Shown here: one piece after another, positions 11,221 through 24,339 of the stretch | Numbering within the stretch: position 1 is the stretch's first letter | Layout of the letters: each line of letters opens with the position of its first letter | Assembly (NCBI GenBank): GCA_001414345.1 | Contig: LLCB01000103.1 | Span: 112,196-176,195 of the forward strand | Source of the DNA: Hymenoscyphus infarciens | Lineage: Eukaryota > Ascomycota > Leotiomycetes > Helotiales > Helotiaceae | Direction: 5' to 3' | Length of the DNA: 64,000 nucleotides | Program-made: the position numbers and the translations under genes | The notes under the pieces: model-generated | Told to the model about the DNA's origin: nothing | The model's input: only the letters and a program-made list of their open reading frames with translations | Database searches by the model: none

Positions 11221-13553
11221 TCTACTTTTTTCTATATTTTAAAAGATAACTTATTCTTTACTTTAGTATTTAAGCCTATGAATTATATATATTATTCTTC
11301 TAACTATACGTCTATATACTTCTTCGCTAGTAGTATACGAAATTACTATTATAAACTAAATTCTAAGTATATTATAACTAAGTTTCTAACTTTAAATCTA
11401 AGATTATAGCTTAAATTAGTAGTAGAATTAGACTACTTTAATTAGATAAAGCTAAATAAATAGTTATATTAGTAAAATATTAGTTTTTAGAAATAAAAGA
11501 AATAGCTAGAAGTCTATAATATCTAGAAGCTTTTAATAAACGAATTTAAATCTAGAATATAGAAATTTAATTAGAAGTAAATAATTCTTACTCTAGTATA
11601 AATTATTAAAGCTAACTAATTATAGTATTTAAGAAAGTTCTCTAAAGCTTACTATCTTAGAAGCTTCTCTATTTTCTAAATTTAAGAGTAGTAATTTTTA
11701 AGTAACTTATAATAGTAAATTAAAATAACTTATATATAATATATTTATAAGAATCTATATATTTTTAAACTTAGAGCTAGTTTAATTATCTTAGTAGTAG
11801 AATTCTAATTACTACTCTCTTTTTAGATAAGTAATTTTAATAATAAAATATCTTCTTTCTAGTATTTTATAAATATATTTAATAACTAATATATTAAAAA
11901 GAAACTACTATCTTATAATCTCTAATATCTATTAGAATTACTATAAACTTAGTTCTATTTTATATATAGCTAATCTAGAAACTTTATTCTAAGACTATTA
12001 CTTTAAAAATAATTATCTATAATTACTAATATTAATAAAATATTAATATATTTAGTAAAATTAACTAATAGAAAGAGTAAAGTATATATAGTTCTATAGT
12101 TATATAATATTAAACGTTAACTTCTAGTAATACTAATATATAATATTAGATATTAGATAATAAGTAGACTTTAGCTCTACTTAGTCTTAGAGATAAAATA
12201 ATAGTCTAGTCTTAGTATATAAGTATTAAGAATTATCTATTATATTATAATATCTACGTTATATAAATAGTCTCTTATATACTCTAAATATATAATATAA
12301 CTACTACTTATTATATATCTAGTATCTATATTATATAAAGTTCTATATACTTTATATACTTTATATTAAAACTTTTTAGTTATATCTACTTTTCTTTTAT
12401 AATATATATCTCTATAAATACTACTTTTAGATATATATATATAAAGAATATATATTACTAGAAAGAGATTAAGAATATAAAAGAAGTAAATCTATATATT
12501 TTTATATATATCTTCTTTTACTACTATAATTAGAGTAGAGGAATACTAAGTAAGCTATATATACTAAGATATATATTACTAGCTAAACGATTATCTCTTT
12601 AGTTATTCTTATATTTTATATATAGACGTATTTAGTAGAGTAGTTTTAAACTAAAGTCTAAGTAACTTTAAACTACGATACTACTAAACTAGTTTAGAAG
12701 TGCTAAGATATTAAAATCTAAATTAAAGTATCTCTTTCTATCTCTTTTTTTAATCTCTCTTATTCTCTTATATTCTTAATAACTTCTATTTTATATAATC
12801 CTTTCTAATATAGCTAATTACTATTATAAATAGATATATTATACTACTTAGATTATCACTTAAGTTAACGTAGATAAAGTACTTAAGAAGCTTTTATTTT
12901 AATAGCTTTTAAGAGCACTTTTAGTAGAAATTTTAATACTAGATATAATATTAGCTTTATACTATTCTAGAGAAAGTATATTAAGTAAAAAGAAGATTAA
13001 GAGAGTATAAAAGTAGTAGTAGAAGTAGTAGAAGTAAGTGAGAGAAACGTAGCTTATATACTCGCTTATTTTAAAATAATTATCTTTTTAATAAAGTTTT
13101 TTAAATATAAAATAATAAGTAACTTATTATTAAATTTTCTATAGTATTATATACTTTAATAGAGTTTAAAGAATAAGATAATAATTTAATTATTTAGTCG
13201 CGTTAAAGCTAGAAATATAAGATTAGAACCGTGTTATACTAAATCACGTAGAGTATAAAAATAACTAAAAAGAGAAGTAATAATATAATATATATTAATT
13301 TATATAAGCTTAATTTACAAGAGATCTTAGTATATATCTAAATATAAATTAAAATATAAATATACTAAACAAGCTCTAATACGAAAAACTCGTAAAACAT
13401 AGTACTATGAAATTAAATCAACTAAAACTAAAGATAGAATAGCATGGCTTTCACGTGACAGCGCCTGAAACGCGTTAGGGCGTCTGCCTTTCAACCTAGG
13501 TAACACCCGACCATATCTATTCAACTAATAGGAGGGAACGCCGGATATTCGCG

Positions 13554-16500
13554 ATGGCGGTTGATGATCTCAAAGCTGGCATTCTAGAGTGTTTAACCAC
13601 GCTCGAGGTTGCGGGGTCCTGGGCAATCTGCGACCAGATCACCAACCCGCCAAATCCGGGCTTATGGCTCAAAAATGGTGGTGGAATCGGTCTACCATTA
13701 TCGGATCGCGATGCAGAGGCTTTAGTAGCAGCAGCAAGCCGGCAAGCGCCATTTGGAAAAGGAGAGAACACTATCGTGGATCCTGCGGTAAGGAGAACCT
13801 GGGAGCTGTCACCGGCCGATTTTGAAATCACCAACCCAGCCTTTGGTTTATTTGTTCGTGATCTTGTAACCAAGGTCAGTGCTAGGCTTAGGGTTGATGC
13901 AGCGGGAAAAGGAGTGAGAGCCGAGTTGTATAAAATGTTGCTTTATGATGAAGGCGGGCATTTTAAACCACACCATGAGTGAGTTTCCGCTTTATGTCTG
14001 ATAAGCATCTATACTAACAATATTTAGTTCAGAAAAACCCCCGGGAACCTTCGCTACTCTAATCATATCTCTTCCAACCAAGCATGAAGGGGGTGAAGTC
14101 CGGGTTACTCACGCCGGGGCGACCAAAATATTTAATACCTCGAAAGCTTCCTCTTTCGACTCATCTTATGTAGCCTGGTCAGTATCCCATTCCTAAATTG
14201 TATTACTCTAACATGCCATGTGCTAGGTTCTCCGATGTTACTTATGAAGTGCGACCTGTTATATCCGGTCATCGATTAGTTCTCACATACAATCTGATCC
14301 ATGAGACTTTAACCACAAATGAATTGGCTACAGGCTCTAACAAATCGTTGGCCAAGTTAAGAAAACTTTTCGCTAGTTGGAAAAGCAGGGTTGATGCCGA
14401 TAAGTGCGAGTTTTCACATTTCCACCACTTACTGAGTGCCTACACTCCTAACAGTCTCAGTTTTGGGGCCTTGAAGGGGGAAGATCAGGTATCAGTATCT
14501 CTCATTCGCCAAATATGCGATGAGACTAGGTTTTCTCTCTATCTAGCCAATATAGAAACGTGCTTAAAAGGTACTAGTGATAGGTATGACAAAGATCCTT
14601 ACCAGGATCCTTAGGACCAAGAAATGGTTGATATCGAAGAAACAATAACAACTTTGAAGAAGGTCATCGATATCGAAGGAAGAGTTGTCGCAGAGAATCT
14701 TAGTGTGGAAGAGCCAGAGTTTCTCGAGGAAGATCCTTTCAGGGACAAGAAACCAGACGACAGGGATGATAATGGTGAGCAACTAAAGCACATATATCTT
14801 AGAACGGTACGAGTTCGACATTTCATTCCAATTATCTACTACTCTAACGAACATTGCAGGTAGTACTTGTCATCCCCAAATCTTTCCGAATACATTTCTT
14901 CTTAGATTCCTCGTCGCCAAAGCCCAAATTTATAGAGTGGATTGACACATGTATGTCAGAAGTACAACAGAACCCCGAAGATGAAAAGTCACGGAATGAT
15001 GTCCAAGATATATGTGAGGCTGTGTTCAGTCAAACAAAAGCATGGAGCGAGGCTCAAGTTCTCTTGCCCTTGAATGCGAGGAAGCCAAACCCCGCCATCC
15101 CACAAGAGACTGTTGAGCGAATTTTCATTGCCACGACCGAGTTGGGCAATATAGATCTTCTTCGAGAAATTTTAGAGATTTGGCCCTCTCAGCCAAATGA
15201 TGATATGGTAATGAAAGTTGCTGCCATCATTATTCGGTATGATTGTAAGGATCTACTCCCAGTGTAAGTGTCCCGGCAAATATTTTGTCTTGACTGTACA
15301 ATAACTAATTCCTACGGTAGATTGAGCTCCCGTTTCCCTACGAATGATACTCTTGCCAACCGACATGGGGTACTTTCGGCACTTAAAAAAGGCTTCCATG
15401 AAGAGGCGGAACGTACCCCTAAAGTAGAAGAGGCCTATATGCACTGGATAAACATAGAAATAAAACAAGCTACCACAAGCACAGCCATCATGACATGTGA
15501 GGACGGTGCAGCGCTAGCTAAAATATCGTCTCTGTTTCCAGCAGCCGACTTTTTGAACGAGTAAGTACCTGTACCCCCAAAGAACGAAAACAATGCTAAA
15601 CCCTCATAGAATATTACCGCAAATCATCAAAAAGAATGCCCATTTTACAGGTATGATCATGGCATTTCTTACTGGCATTTTTTCAGGCGCCCTTGCTGGA
15701 GACAGCTATATGGACACTGATTTTGTTCAATCGATCTTTATGATCGTTGTGCAAGACCTTATTCCAAGACTCGATTTGGACAGATTCATGATTCCACCCA
15801 AGCCAGTAGAAGTACCGAAGCCGACCTACAGCCATTATTATCAAGCACCGCCGCAACCGCCTCCGCCTCTCATAGTGGACACCCAAAATTATAGCGATAT
15901 TGCCAATCTAATACTACAATTGCATGGGCTCGAGCTACATTCTCAACTCTCTCAAACACTGACGCAGCTCTCATCACGTTTAGGAGAAATTACCAAGGAC
16001 TGTTATAGCAATGCCTATATTCCTTTCCTTCTGCTGTTGGGTAGCAAACTGGAAGAAGGCCGAATTGCCATAGAAGGCTCGGTTTTTCAGCGATTTTATC
16101 AACGCATGCTCAGTGGTTACATCCTCCATTACGTTGGTTATGAACCTCAAGCTCCCAGAAACCACACTCGTCAAACAATACCTTGTCCGAATTCCTGCAG
16201 AGACTGTGAGCATCTCAACTCATGGCTTCAGAGCCCCACCGAGGTTATGACGCAGTTCCCGCTCATTTTAAGCAAGATAGAGCATCTCAAGAAGCAATGC
16301 CTGGAATTAGGGGGGCTGGCGGTGGACATTCAGAGAAGATTAACAAGTTCCTGGAATCTAATTGTACGGAAGGATGACTCTCTCTACCAAAATTCTCATC
16401 GGGCATGCATGGGCTGAGCGAAGCAGTCTTGCAAAGACTAATTTCCAGAGTTTCGGGGAATTTCTGAAAGCTTTGCTCGGGGACAACTATATGGCTATCA

Positions 16501-16871
16501 CAACTTTCAACCTGTGGGAAGCCCGGAATATATTATCTCAGGGTTTGGACCAGCAAAATATGCCCCTCCCACAACCTACATACTCACCACAACTTTGGGG
16601 TAACCAGCAAGCCCCCTTGCAGCAATATTTACCTGCCGTTCCAATCCAATCGCCTCGGCTTCCTCAACCATGGGATGATCAGAATTTCGCGATGCAGCAA
16701 TATCTCCCAGCAATGTCGAATCAATTCCAACAGGATTCGATGCATCCACCAGCTCTATCTACGATTGTTAACTATTCGGATGCCCACCGAACACTACCTC
16801 CGCTCACAAAGCCAAGGAAAACACCAGGCTCGGGGTTTAATCCAGGTGCTGAAGTGATTGAGTTGGATTGA
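13554..16871 (+). pseudogene. Fe(II)/2-oxoglutarate-dependent oxygenase (prolyl-4-hydroxylase-like), interrupted by one in-frame stop
   Basis: Seven exons rebuild one frame: 13554-13978, 14028-14177, 14227-14806, 14860-15263, 15321-15560, 15610-16363, 16449-16871 (2976 nt, 992 codons). Introns are 49-85 nt, GT-AG. The N-terminal third is a P4H-type dioxygenase fold of a large fungal family: MLLYDEGGHFKPHHD gives the iron-binding H140-x-D142, followed by SEKPPGTF, GGEVRVTHAG and DVTYEVRPV...GHRLVLTYNL. The distal iron ligand expected before EV (DVxHEV) is Tyr198 (codon TAT at 14243-14245), and Arg208 should bind 2-oxoglutarate. Codon 321 (14612-14614) is TAG, after which the same frame continues for 670 codons with family-like sequence (MVDIEETI, LEEDPF, VVLVIPKSFR). 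Both defects are explained by C-to-T (or complementary G-to-A) changes. The C-terminal tail is proline/glutamine-rich. The start Met is the first in frame after the RIP border. Readthrough or an unseen splice variant is possible but less likely. Confidence 0.82.
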
Positions 16872-18308
16872 TTTTATATTTTTGCGAGTGTCATTCAGAC
16901 AAAGATGTGTAGGATTTTGTAGGTTGGCTTACGTATACATCTGTGGGGTCATGGTATACAGTATTCTCTTGTAGCACTGTAGATCGGTGTAGCACTAAAA
17001 ATGTTCTCTCCTTCCAATCTGAGGCTAAACCGGTAACCGAACTAAAAACACCAGCGAGTCAGATATTTCCATTTCAACTGCCGCCGCCATGATGCAATCT
17101 CCCGACATGAACACCCTCAGGCGCGTATTTCCAAAACCACCTAAACCAAACTACCTAAACCTAGAACCCAAAAACCACGTGCGGCAACATTCTTTGCAGC
17201 TCCTCATCGTCCGCCCGTCTCTCTTACTACTAGTGGGTGTCACCACCTTTTAGCACTCGAAAGTGGGTTTTCGAATTTACGTCAAGAAGTTACACCCCAA
17301 GATTGAGGAGCGATACTAAGTAAGTTGGTACTATCGTATCCCCAACGATTACTTGAGATCTGCTTTCAAAATAAGTAACTGCGCAAAGGTATGACAATCG
17401 TACAAGTCCAAGTACTAAAATAGTAACACTACCATCATGTCCCAACTTCCACGGGGACGGATAGAGAGGCGGATTTTGGTACCAGAGTCACGGTCGTAAA
17501 ACTTCAATAAAACCACAACCAGGACTAGAAAAGCTAGAAGCTTCGTTAATTAGTATAGTATCTGACAGAACTTGCGAAGTTCCAAGGTGGCAGGCGCTAG
17601 GCTGGCTCGGCTGGACCAAAATCCGCCTCTCCATCCGTCCCCGTTGAGCCAACTATCAAAATTCAACTCCCGGATGGCACACGTGACACGTGGCAGCGAC
17701 CACGATTTTGCCACGCTTTGGATCACACTACACTGGATTCGCCGATGAAAAGGAGATCAGCGTCCCCCCACATAATTCTTCAATAGTTTCAGCCCAAACC
17801 ATCTAGACAGGGAGCACAGTTTCTCGGCGACACCATGCATCCGATTTTGTGTTTCCAACAATGGAAGTGACAGGTCCACTGGACGTCTCCTTGCAACAAA
17901 ATTGCTGCAGCTGACCGGCTAGATCCCAATTGGGGTTCGTTGGTGCGGTCAGTCGTCTGTGTTGAAGATCCTAACTTCAACGAGCGCGAACCTGTCGTGT
18001 GCTCCGTGGTTGGTCTTGCGCTCGAGGAAAGGATTTTCGTGTGAGCTTTGGAAGTGTCGCACATCTGTTGGACCTTTTTAGGGCTATGACGATGGGATCT
18101 CAACGCGATAAGGGGCGATGCGGTGAAGTGATAGATTCTCTCGGCACTTCCGCTGAATGGCGCGCAAGTCACAGTTGGAGGGGTAATGATGACTGAGCGG
18201 AAAGGCGTGTCGAGGGTGAGACCTTGACGTTTCAACTATAGGTATACAGTTGGGAAAGAATGGTTGAAATATAATTTTTTAATTTATTTTTAGTATTTAT
18301 ACAGCTTG
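16872..18308. other. intergenic region between the oxygenase and the receptor gene
   Basis: Holds the inverted-repeat element at 17451-17644 and otherwise no supported gene. A 148-codon frame on the minus strand (17789-18235) has no recognisable motif, is rich in Ser/Thr/His and lacks domain-like patterning; I treat it as chance. Confidence 0.45.
17451..17644. mobile_element. MITE-like element with 30-bp terminal inverted repeats
   Basis: The 30 bases at 17451-17480 (starting ACGGGGACGG) are the inverted complement of 17615-17644 with one mismatch; pairing resumes for CCAG after a one-base offset. The 194-bp body has no coding frame. No clear target-site duplication is visible next to the arms. 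Structure fits a miniature non-autonomous DNA transposon; the family is unknown to me. Confidence 0.65.
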
Positions 18309-19736
18309 TTACTTTGGCCAGCTCTGATGCCCAATCTCGTCCTCCCTTTTGTCAACCAAACTCCTTAACGACTCCGCCTTTGCAGGCTTGGAACTGTAGG
18401 AATCCTCAATCCTCGTAACACTCCTTGATACAATGATCTGCCCTCCCTCCATCGTCTCCTTTTGATTCGTAGATATCGACCTTGTATCCTCTGAAGGTCT
18501 AGGTGAACTCGTTCCCTCTTCTGCAGCATTCCAATCCTGATTCCATGCCTCGCTTCTCAACGCGTTGCTCGGTGGAAATGGCGACAATGGCGTGTTGGCA
18601 GATGGCGATGTGGGATTCTTCCTCCCCACGTTACTTCGTACCAGCGCTTTTCGTGTATATATGTATAAGATGACATCGATGAACCCGCATGATGCCATCA
18701 TAGCACCCGCTATGCAAAAGTATAACAACGGGGGGTTTCGTCCAGCCATGGAAGATACTCGCCCGGCAGCGAGTGGCAGAGTCAAGATCACGTATGCGAA
18801 AGGATAAACCACCATGTAACGCGCCGTTCGCATAATCCTTTGCCTTGAGACTGCAAAGTGTTCTGGTCGTGATTGGCTAGTGACAATGGTGGTTGTGCCT
18901 GTCGCGTTTGCTTTGGGGAACGTCTGGCTTTGAAGCCCTCCCGACGATGTTGATGAGGGGCCAGGCTGGGAGTCAGCGGTGTTTGCGAGTCGCATTCGCA
19001 GGAAAAAGAAGATCGAGATATAAATGACGAGAGAGCCAAGTTGTGATATAAATATCCAGAGATAGTGAAGTGTGAGTCGGTCTCTCTCGTGGTTTTCCCC
19101 AATCCAACACTACGTAATCATTAGCAAGAAGTCTGAAAAGGCAACACAGTAATAACTTACCCAGACACCAGCTGGTACGAAAAACTCAGTGTGATGAGAG
19201 ATTGGACCGATGATAGTCAGAATCAAACAAAATAGCCAAATCAGCAAAACTCCCCCGAGAAACAACCCAAAAGGAATTGTCTTTTGAAGGACCAAGTTTA
19301 TAAAAGTATGAATCGCAATAGCAAGAACCCATATCCCTGAACTAACATCTCCTATCTGAATAAGCCATCCTTGAGCAAAACACACCGCCGATGGTCCAAC
19401 GAGTTTGTTTTCCGAAATCCAGTAAAAGGCGAGTAGAAAGCTAAGAGCTTGTTGAAAGTCGGCGAGAAGAAGATTGTAGATCAATATAAATATTTGATTC
19501 GTAGCGATTGGGCGTAAATAATATCGTCTCCAGAAAACCATCCTATATGTGATGAAGAGCAAAAGTGCAAGTGTTGATACTGTCGAAATCGCCTCAATTA
19601 TTCCCATTGCAATCATCCCGCTGTGAACTTCATGAGGCAATGGATCTAGATCATTGCTCTCGAAATGTCGTGGAGTCGACATCATGGCGTCGAATGTAAT
19701 GCGGATCGGTATCAAAGGAGAGTGTGGTATCGTCAA
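18309..19736 (-). CDS. seven-transmembrane G-protein-coupled receptor, Git3-like (2 exons, 458 aa)
   Basis: Exons 19736-19161 and 19109-18309 (576 + 801 nt, both whole codons), separated by a 51-nt GT-AG intron. Hydrophobic helices run in receptor order: an N-terminal tail, helix 1 around GIIEAISTVSTLALLLF, then segments ending FILIYNLLLADF, DVSSGIWVLAIAIHTFI, PFGLFLGGVLLIWLF, an extracellular loop closing with AGVWCWIGENHERDRL, helix 5 LHYLWIFISQLGSLVIYI, a long variable cytoplasmic loop (Ser/Thr-rich), and two more helices (MVVYPFAYVILTLPLA; FCIAGAMMASCGFIDVI). The WCWIG...RL.LHYLWIF pattern is what I associate with the fungal Git3 glucose/nutrient receptor group acting through a G-alpha protein and cAMP. 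The tail is rich in Ser, Pro and charged residues. The ligand is unknown. An internal Met (MMSTPRHF) is an alternative start. Confidence 0.8.
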
Positions 19737-20469
19737 CAGCTGCGAGCTGACGTTGGTTGAGTGAGTTCTACAAAGAGGGTTGGAATGTTAAAATGACAGG
19801 CCCTCACTGGCATGTAGAGAATAAGAACCGTCGCATATATAAATTAACGTTGCACACTTTCTTAGACGCGAAGATTCTGGGGAACCCCCCCTTATAGCCA
19901 GTCCGTGGTAGTACCGTAGCGTGGTTATTGCGACTCGGGTAGGGCCAGCCAGGAGCGAGTGTAGAGGCACAGTGCGGTTTACCCCTGGTTGGCAAAGGAC
20001 GAGAAAGAAAAGACCAAGGAACAAGGTGATTCTCTAAAGAACGGCAATAAGAACCTTATTCAGTATTTGTAAGCCAACATTATCAACGGAAAAGGAGTCA
20101 AATTGAATAGCCATTGGTCCGATGGGATTTTCATGCACATTACCAATTTACCCCCAACGTTCCCAACATTATAGCTCAAGCATCAGTACCGTAATAAACA
20201 TCCCGACCCGTGTTTTGGGGTCCTGGTCAAAGACCTTGTCAATCGACCTTTGGTATGGCAAACTTTTCAAGTGACACAATACGAGTACTGCTCGTCGTAA
20301 GACTGATCCAGACCCTCTTAACGGGATACCGCGCTTTTTCAGGGGACGCCGCTGTGGTTTTATCCAAGTATGGAATAGTCAAAACATTGCCGATGCCTGC
20401 TGCCAAAGACGATGTCAGCTTTTAGTTCGGAAGGCTGCCGTGACGAAGCGGGCAAGCTTGTCGGGATAA

Positions 20470-20491
20470 GGGGGGGGGGGGGGGGGGGGGG
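20470..20491 (+). repeat. G22 homopolymer
   Basis: Twenty-two consecutive G following TAA and preceding TTTGT. A run this long could form a G-quadruplex and is also a likely site of length error in sequencing or assembly. Confidence 0.85.
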
Positions 20492-23400
20492 TTTGTAAGT
20501 AGTGGTTGCCACTACTGAATGTGACCCACCATGGGTGGATACTAACAGAGGCAAAGTGGAAACCGGGAGAGTGGTTACCCTTTAGTTAACAAGTAGGAAC
20601 GCTAGATTGGTAGCCGGCTGCGCAGGTACAGTACTAGTACCCCACCTTTACAGCTTGATAGTCGATGGCGCCCGAGCGGTAGATGATATGTGCCAATATC
20701 TATCAAATAATTTCTCATGCTTCTATGTAACCCCCCACAAGAAGGTATAATCGTCGATTCCCCAGATATATCGAAAGATTGGGAATCATTCCGACGTGAA
20801 CCGGACGGCAGTGAGAAAACGTTGACAGCGAATTCAACCCAGTCGATAACACAATGTGACACAATGATACGTATTGTCGAAGCCGGGAGAAACGATTCAT
20901 GGCCTTCCCAAAGCGTGCTTTTCGTCCGAGAGAATGCGGGTGAGATGTATCAAAATCCATGCCCCTGAGAGCTGACGACAGTGTTGGTTGGTGAAGACTT
21001 CCGGGGGGGAAAAGACATACATCAGACGATTTCCCCTTTACCACCGGCTAAAAGGTTACGTAAAGCTGACTGTGGCGTTGATTGGCTCTGTCTTAACGAT
21101 TTGTTCTCTGAGCTACACCCGATTAAGCGTATTAAAAGGCCCGGGAGTTGGTTGCGTCTTTTCCAACACCAACCAATTTTCAATCAAAGTCTGGGAAAAT
21201 CTTTACCTTTAGCCTTTCGGTCCGCACCCCTTTTTATTCTCTGTGTCACCATTGTATTTTCCCATTTCCCATTCGCAAGCGCGATTATGGAGCCCGTAAA
21301 TAGGTGCCGTGGTGTGATTTTGCTACTCCATATTTGTGGGGTGTTCAATGAAGTTGAGGATCAAAACTCTAGAGGAGGGTCTCCCCGCTTCAATATCCAG
21401 ATATTGGGTCTGACCCGAACCGGGTCCATCATAACGGGATCAATTATTATAACTCCTACATCCACTCTAATCCATATTATACGATAGTATGGGGTAAGCT
21501 TTGTCTATTTTTCGCAGATTGAACGACTAGCACCGTGTTTTGGGGCCGATATATACGTCAGCTTCGTCTTTTTACCTGTCAGTATTTGTATATTTATCAC
21601 ATGAAAAAGCTTGAACTCGAGAAATTGAAAGGCAGGAGTTTAAGAACTTTTGAGTGTTTTAACATCAAATCGCACCTACAAGTGTCGCGTGCGATTCGCT
21701 GCTCGTACATGTGAAGGGAAACCCTCCGAAGGAGTGATAGTAGGGAATACCGGGAAACCGGGGAGGATTCTGTGCCTTTCTTAGCTTTAAGAATCATGAC
21801 TTCTGATATCGCTCCTTTGCCTAAGTACTGCGGGGAACTGAAACTTAAGAATCTCGTGCTGGGAATTTCTTCAAAGTTCAATAGACCACTCTATATGGAA
21901 ATCGCGCGCTATCAAAAGCATATACCTTCTATAATAGGAAGTGCTTTGGTCTTATTTTCTTAACCTTTTTGCCGATCGAATTCGTTGGACCCATCTTGAG
22001 AGCCAGTTATATAACACGAAAAGGTTGTTTTTTCGTCGAGATCGTTGATTCCCTCTCCCAACATAGAAGTAACGGTATACAAACTTCACGCTTGTTCTGA
22101 CTACATGCGGTCTATTGCATTAGTTAGTATACTTCAAAGCCTCCAAATCCCGTTATGTCATTTGTTAAGTAAAGAAAGAGGTGGATTGTCACTATTATTG
22201 CCCCGCTATCCTGCGTCTGAACAAGGACCATCTAAGTGTCAAGTAAACCAGAAGGTTTCAGTTGCTGACAGGGACAGAGTGAAATCACATTTGGAGATCT
22301 TCGAGATGGGAAAACCTTCGCAGATTACCCTGGAGTACTAGTTTTAGTTTTATTGTAACTTTTCGTCAAGCTAATACCACCTCACATGGTCTTCTAGAGC
22401 GTCTGCCACCTGTCTTCTCTAACTCCAGGTACTTTGATAATACCGAATTTCTCTTCACACCTTATGAGGTAATCTACGTAGCACTTGGAAGTTTAGAGTC
22501 TACCTAAAATAAATTGAAGTTGCCGTCGGAGGTACAAGTACTATCAATTTCTACGGCAAGTTCATACAGAAAGCAAAACAAGTCATCCTTCAAAAAGGGT
22601 GTAGCTAGAGATTTCACTTGTCCGAGTACTTTAAGCACCCCTCGGGTACATCGCAGCTTTTTGGGCATTCCTCGTAAACAGGATCGATGTAGGAATCGAA
22701 TTCAGATATGTGTCTTTAACTCCTATTTTGTTCTAGAAATGAGTTTCTTAAATTATTCTATTATCTAGCATTGAATATTTGCTGATTCCAGATTCGCTAA
22801 CCACGAAATAATGTACTAGTAGACCTGAGTATATATATTGTGATGAAGCCTTACTAGGTAAAGTAAGAAAGATATTAGCCCTCGTTTCTTAAACGATAGA
22901 GCAATGAAACAGATTAAAGCTATTCACCAATAAAACTTAGGCAATGAATCGTCTCAAAAGCACTCTTTTAGCTTCTTACTTCAAATAGATTGAAAAACGA
23001 GGTTGAATAAGCATAATTCAGACTTAACCTAGAGTGAATTTGTTCAAATTCTCTCTACAAAGACTTTTATTTATTCGATTAATTATTTTACATAACTAAG
23101 ACAACGAAGTAATGTGAAGTTACTTACTTGTAAATATCGTAAATAGCTTTATTTTATCGATGAAGATAGACAAATAAATGCTACCTCTACTGATATTCAA
23201 TATCCAGGTGCTTTGAGGAAGTCTATTACCTTTCCTAAGTCAAAATTTAATATATACCAGGTCAAACTTTAGAGTTCAGTAGATAATAAACTACAAGTTC
23301 AAAGAGAGACAGCCATTTGAGTCAACCATTGGAGAAGTTTTCGCGGCAGAGAAGGTTGCTAATAAATGCGAAGGGTAACTCGCCGTGGACCAACTTTGGA

Positions 23401-24339
23401 ATTCGGGACTATTTTGCAGTAACCAAATAAGTAACTTTCGACGACAACATTACACTTGGCAGTGACGTTCCTCTTCTCTTATTAATCTTATCGCCTGTTA
23501 ACCTAGACTTAGTAGATATATGCCGGTCAAATATATTTGCTCGTATAGCTTCGCATCGTTTCGAGGTACTATTGTCTCTAGTACACACGTATATACATAA
23601 CACGTGGGTTAATTTCGTAGGACCACTGCCGGAGAAATCCAGTGCCGAGAAGATTATATTCTAAATACTAGTATAAATCGGAATTCTAGTGGATTTTCAC
23701 CGCAACGTGACTGCCCCGAGAATCATGTAGTCGATGATAATATGCCGAAGTAATAGCCAACGCGCTTTCCCTTACCCTTTGCTCTTTTGTTGATATACTT
23801 GCGGAGAATTCGGTATTGGCTTATAATAAACCCGTACGGTGGGTTATGACCAATTGTCACCAATTGTTTGCACCGGAGTCTTGCCTACTTGGCTTCGGGA
23901 AAAAACGCTAAGCAAAACTGACAACCCCTTATTAACACCTTTGCAACTGACAACAAAATATATAGAGGGGATCTTTTCCTACGATAATATATTCCTTACG
24001 AAAAAATCTCTCTCCACTCAATTCCGACCTTCCTGGAGTTCATCAAATTACAGAAGTGAGCGATCACCATCTACCAACCAAGCAAGCTGTAAACCAAAAT
24101 ATCATCCCCGCATAACCCCGCGCCGAGGTGTTTGCTCTTCATTAAAAGCCTTCCCCCACGTCGACCATCACCCTAATCACAACATTACGATCCATCCTAG
24201 TGTGTTCCATTCGTCGTTGTCTATACTACAGATGACTTCACAAAGGTCATTTTGTCGTAGTATGAGTAAAATACGAAGGCGATACAATAGCTCTCACCAC
24301 ATCATATCATACCATCTTCCTCCGTACGAAGAAAAAAAT

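Larger units (their letters stand above)
3700..13410. repeat. RIP-mutated AT-rich repeat block
   Basis: From about 3,770 the composition drops abruptly to mostly A, T and TA steps and recovers at about 13,420. CpA is almost absent throughout: in 240-base samples read by eye at 4021-4260 and 11581-11820 I count no CA. Every frame is full of stops. This is the signature of repeat-induced point mutation (C to T, preferably at CpA). An LTR retrotransposon (5020-11215) is nested inside; the flanking parts (about 3,770-5,014 and 11,221-13,400) belong to an older repeat I cannot classify. No terminal inverted repeats are apparent at the outer borders. Confidence 0.85.

Noticed and set aside
11152..11409. 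85-codon open frame overlapping the right LTR end
   Set aside because: It arises in AT-rich RIP-mutated DNA, is Tyr/Ile/Asn-rich by composition, and crosses the LTR boundary and target duplication.
17789..18235. 148-codon minus-strand frame
   Set aside because: No motif, no splice context, Ser/Thr/His-rich with no domain-like pattern; likely chance in an intergenic stretch.
21590..22340. Possible mitochondrial or self-splicing-intron fragment (GAAGGGAAACCC-type blocks near 21,713)
   Set aside because: I could not match a group I or II core, and GC content is higher than expected for fungal mtDNA. A search against mitochondrial genomes would settle it.
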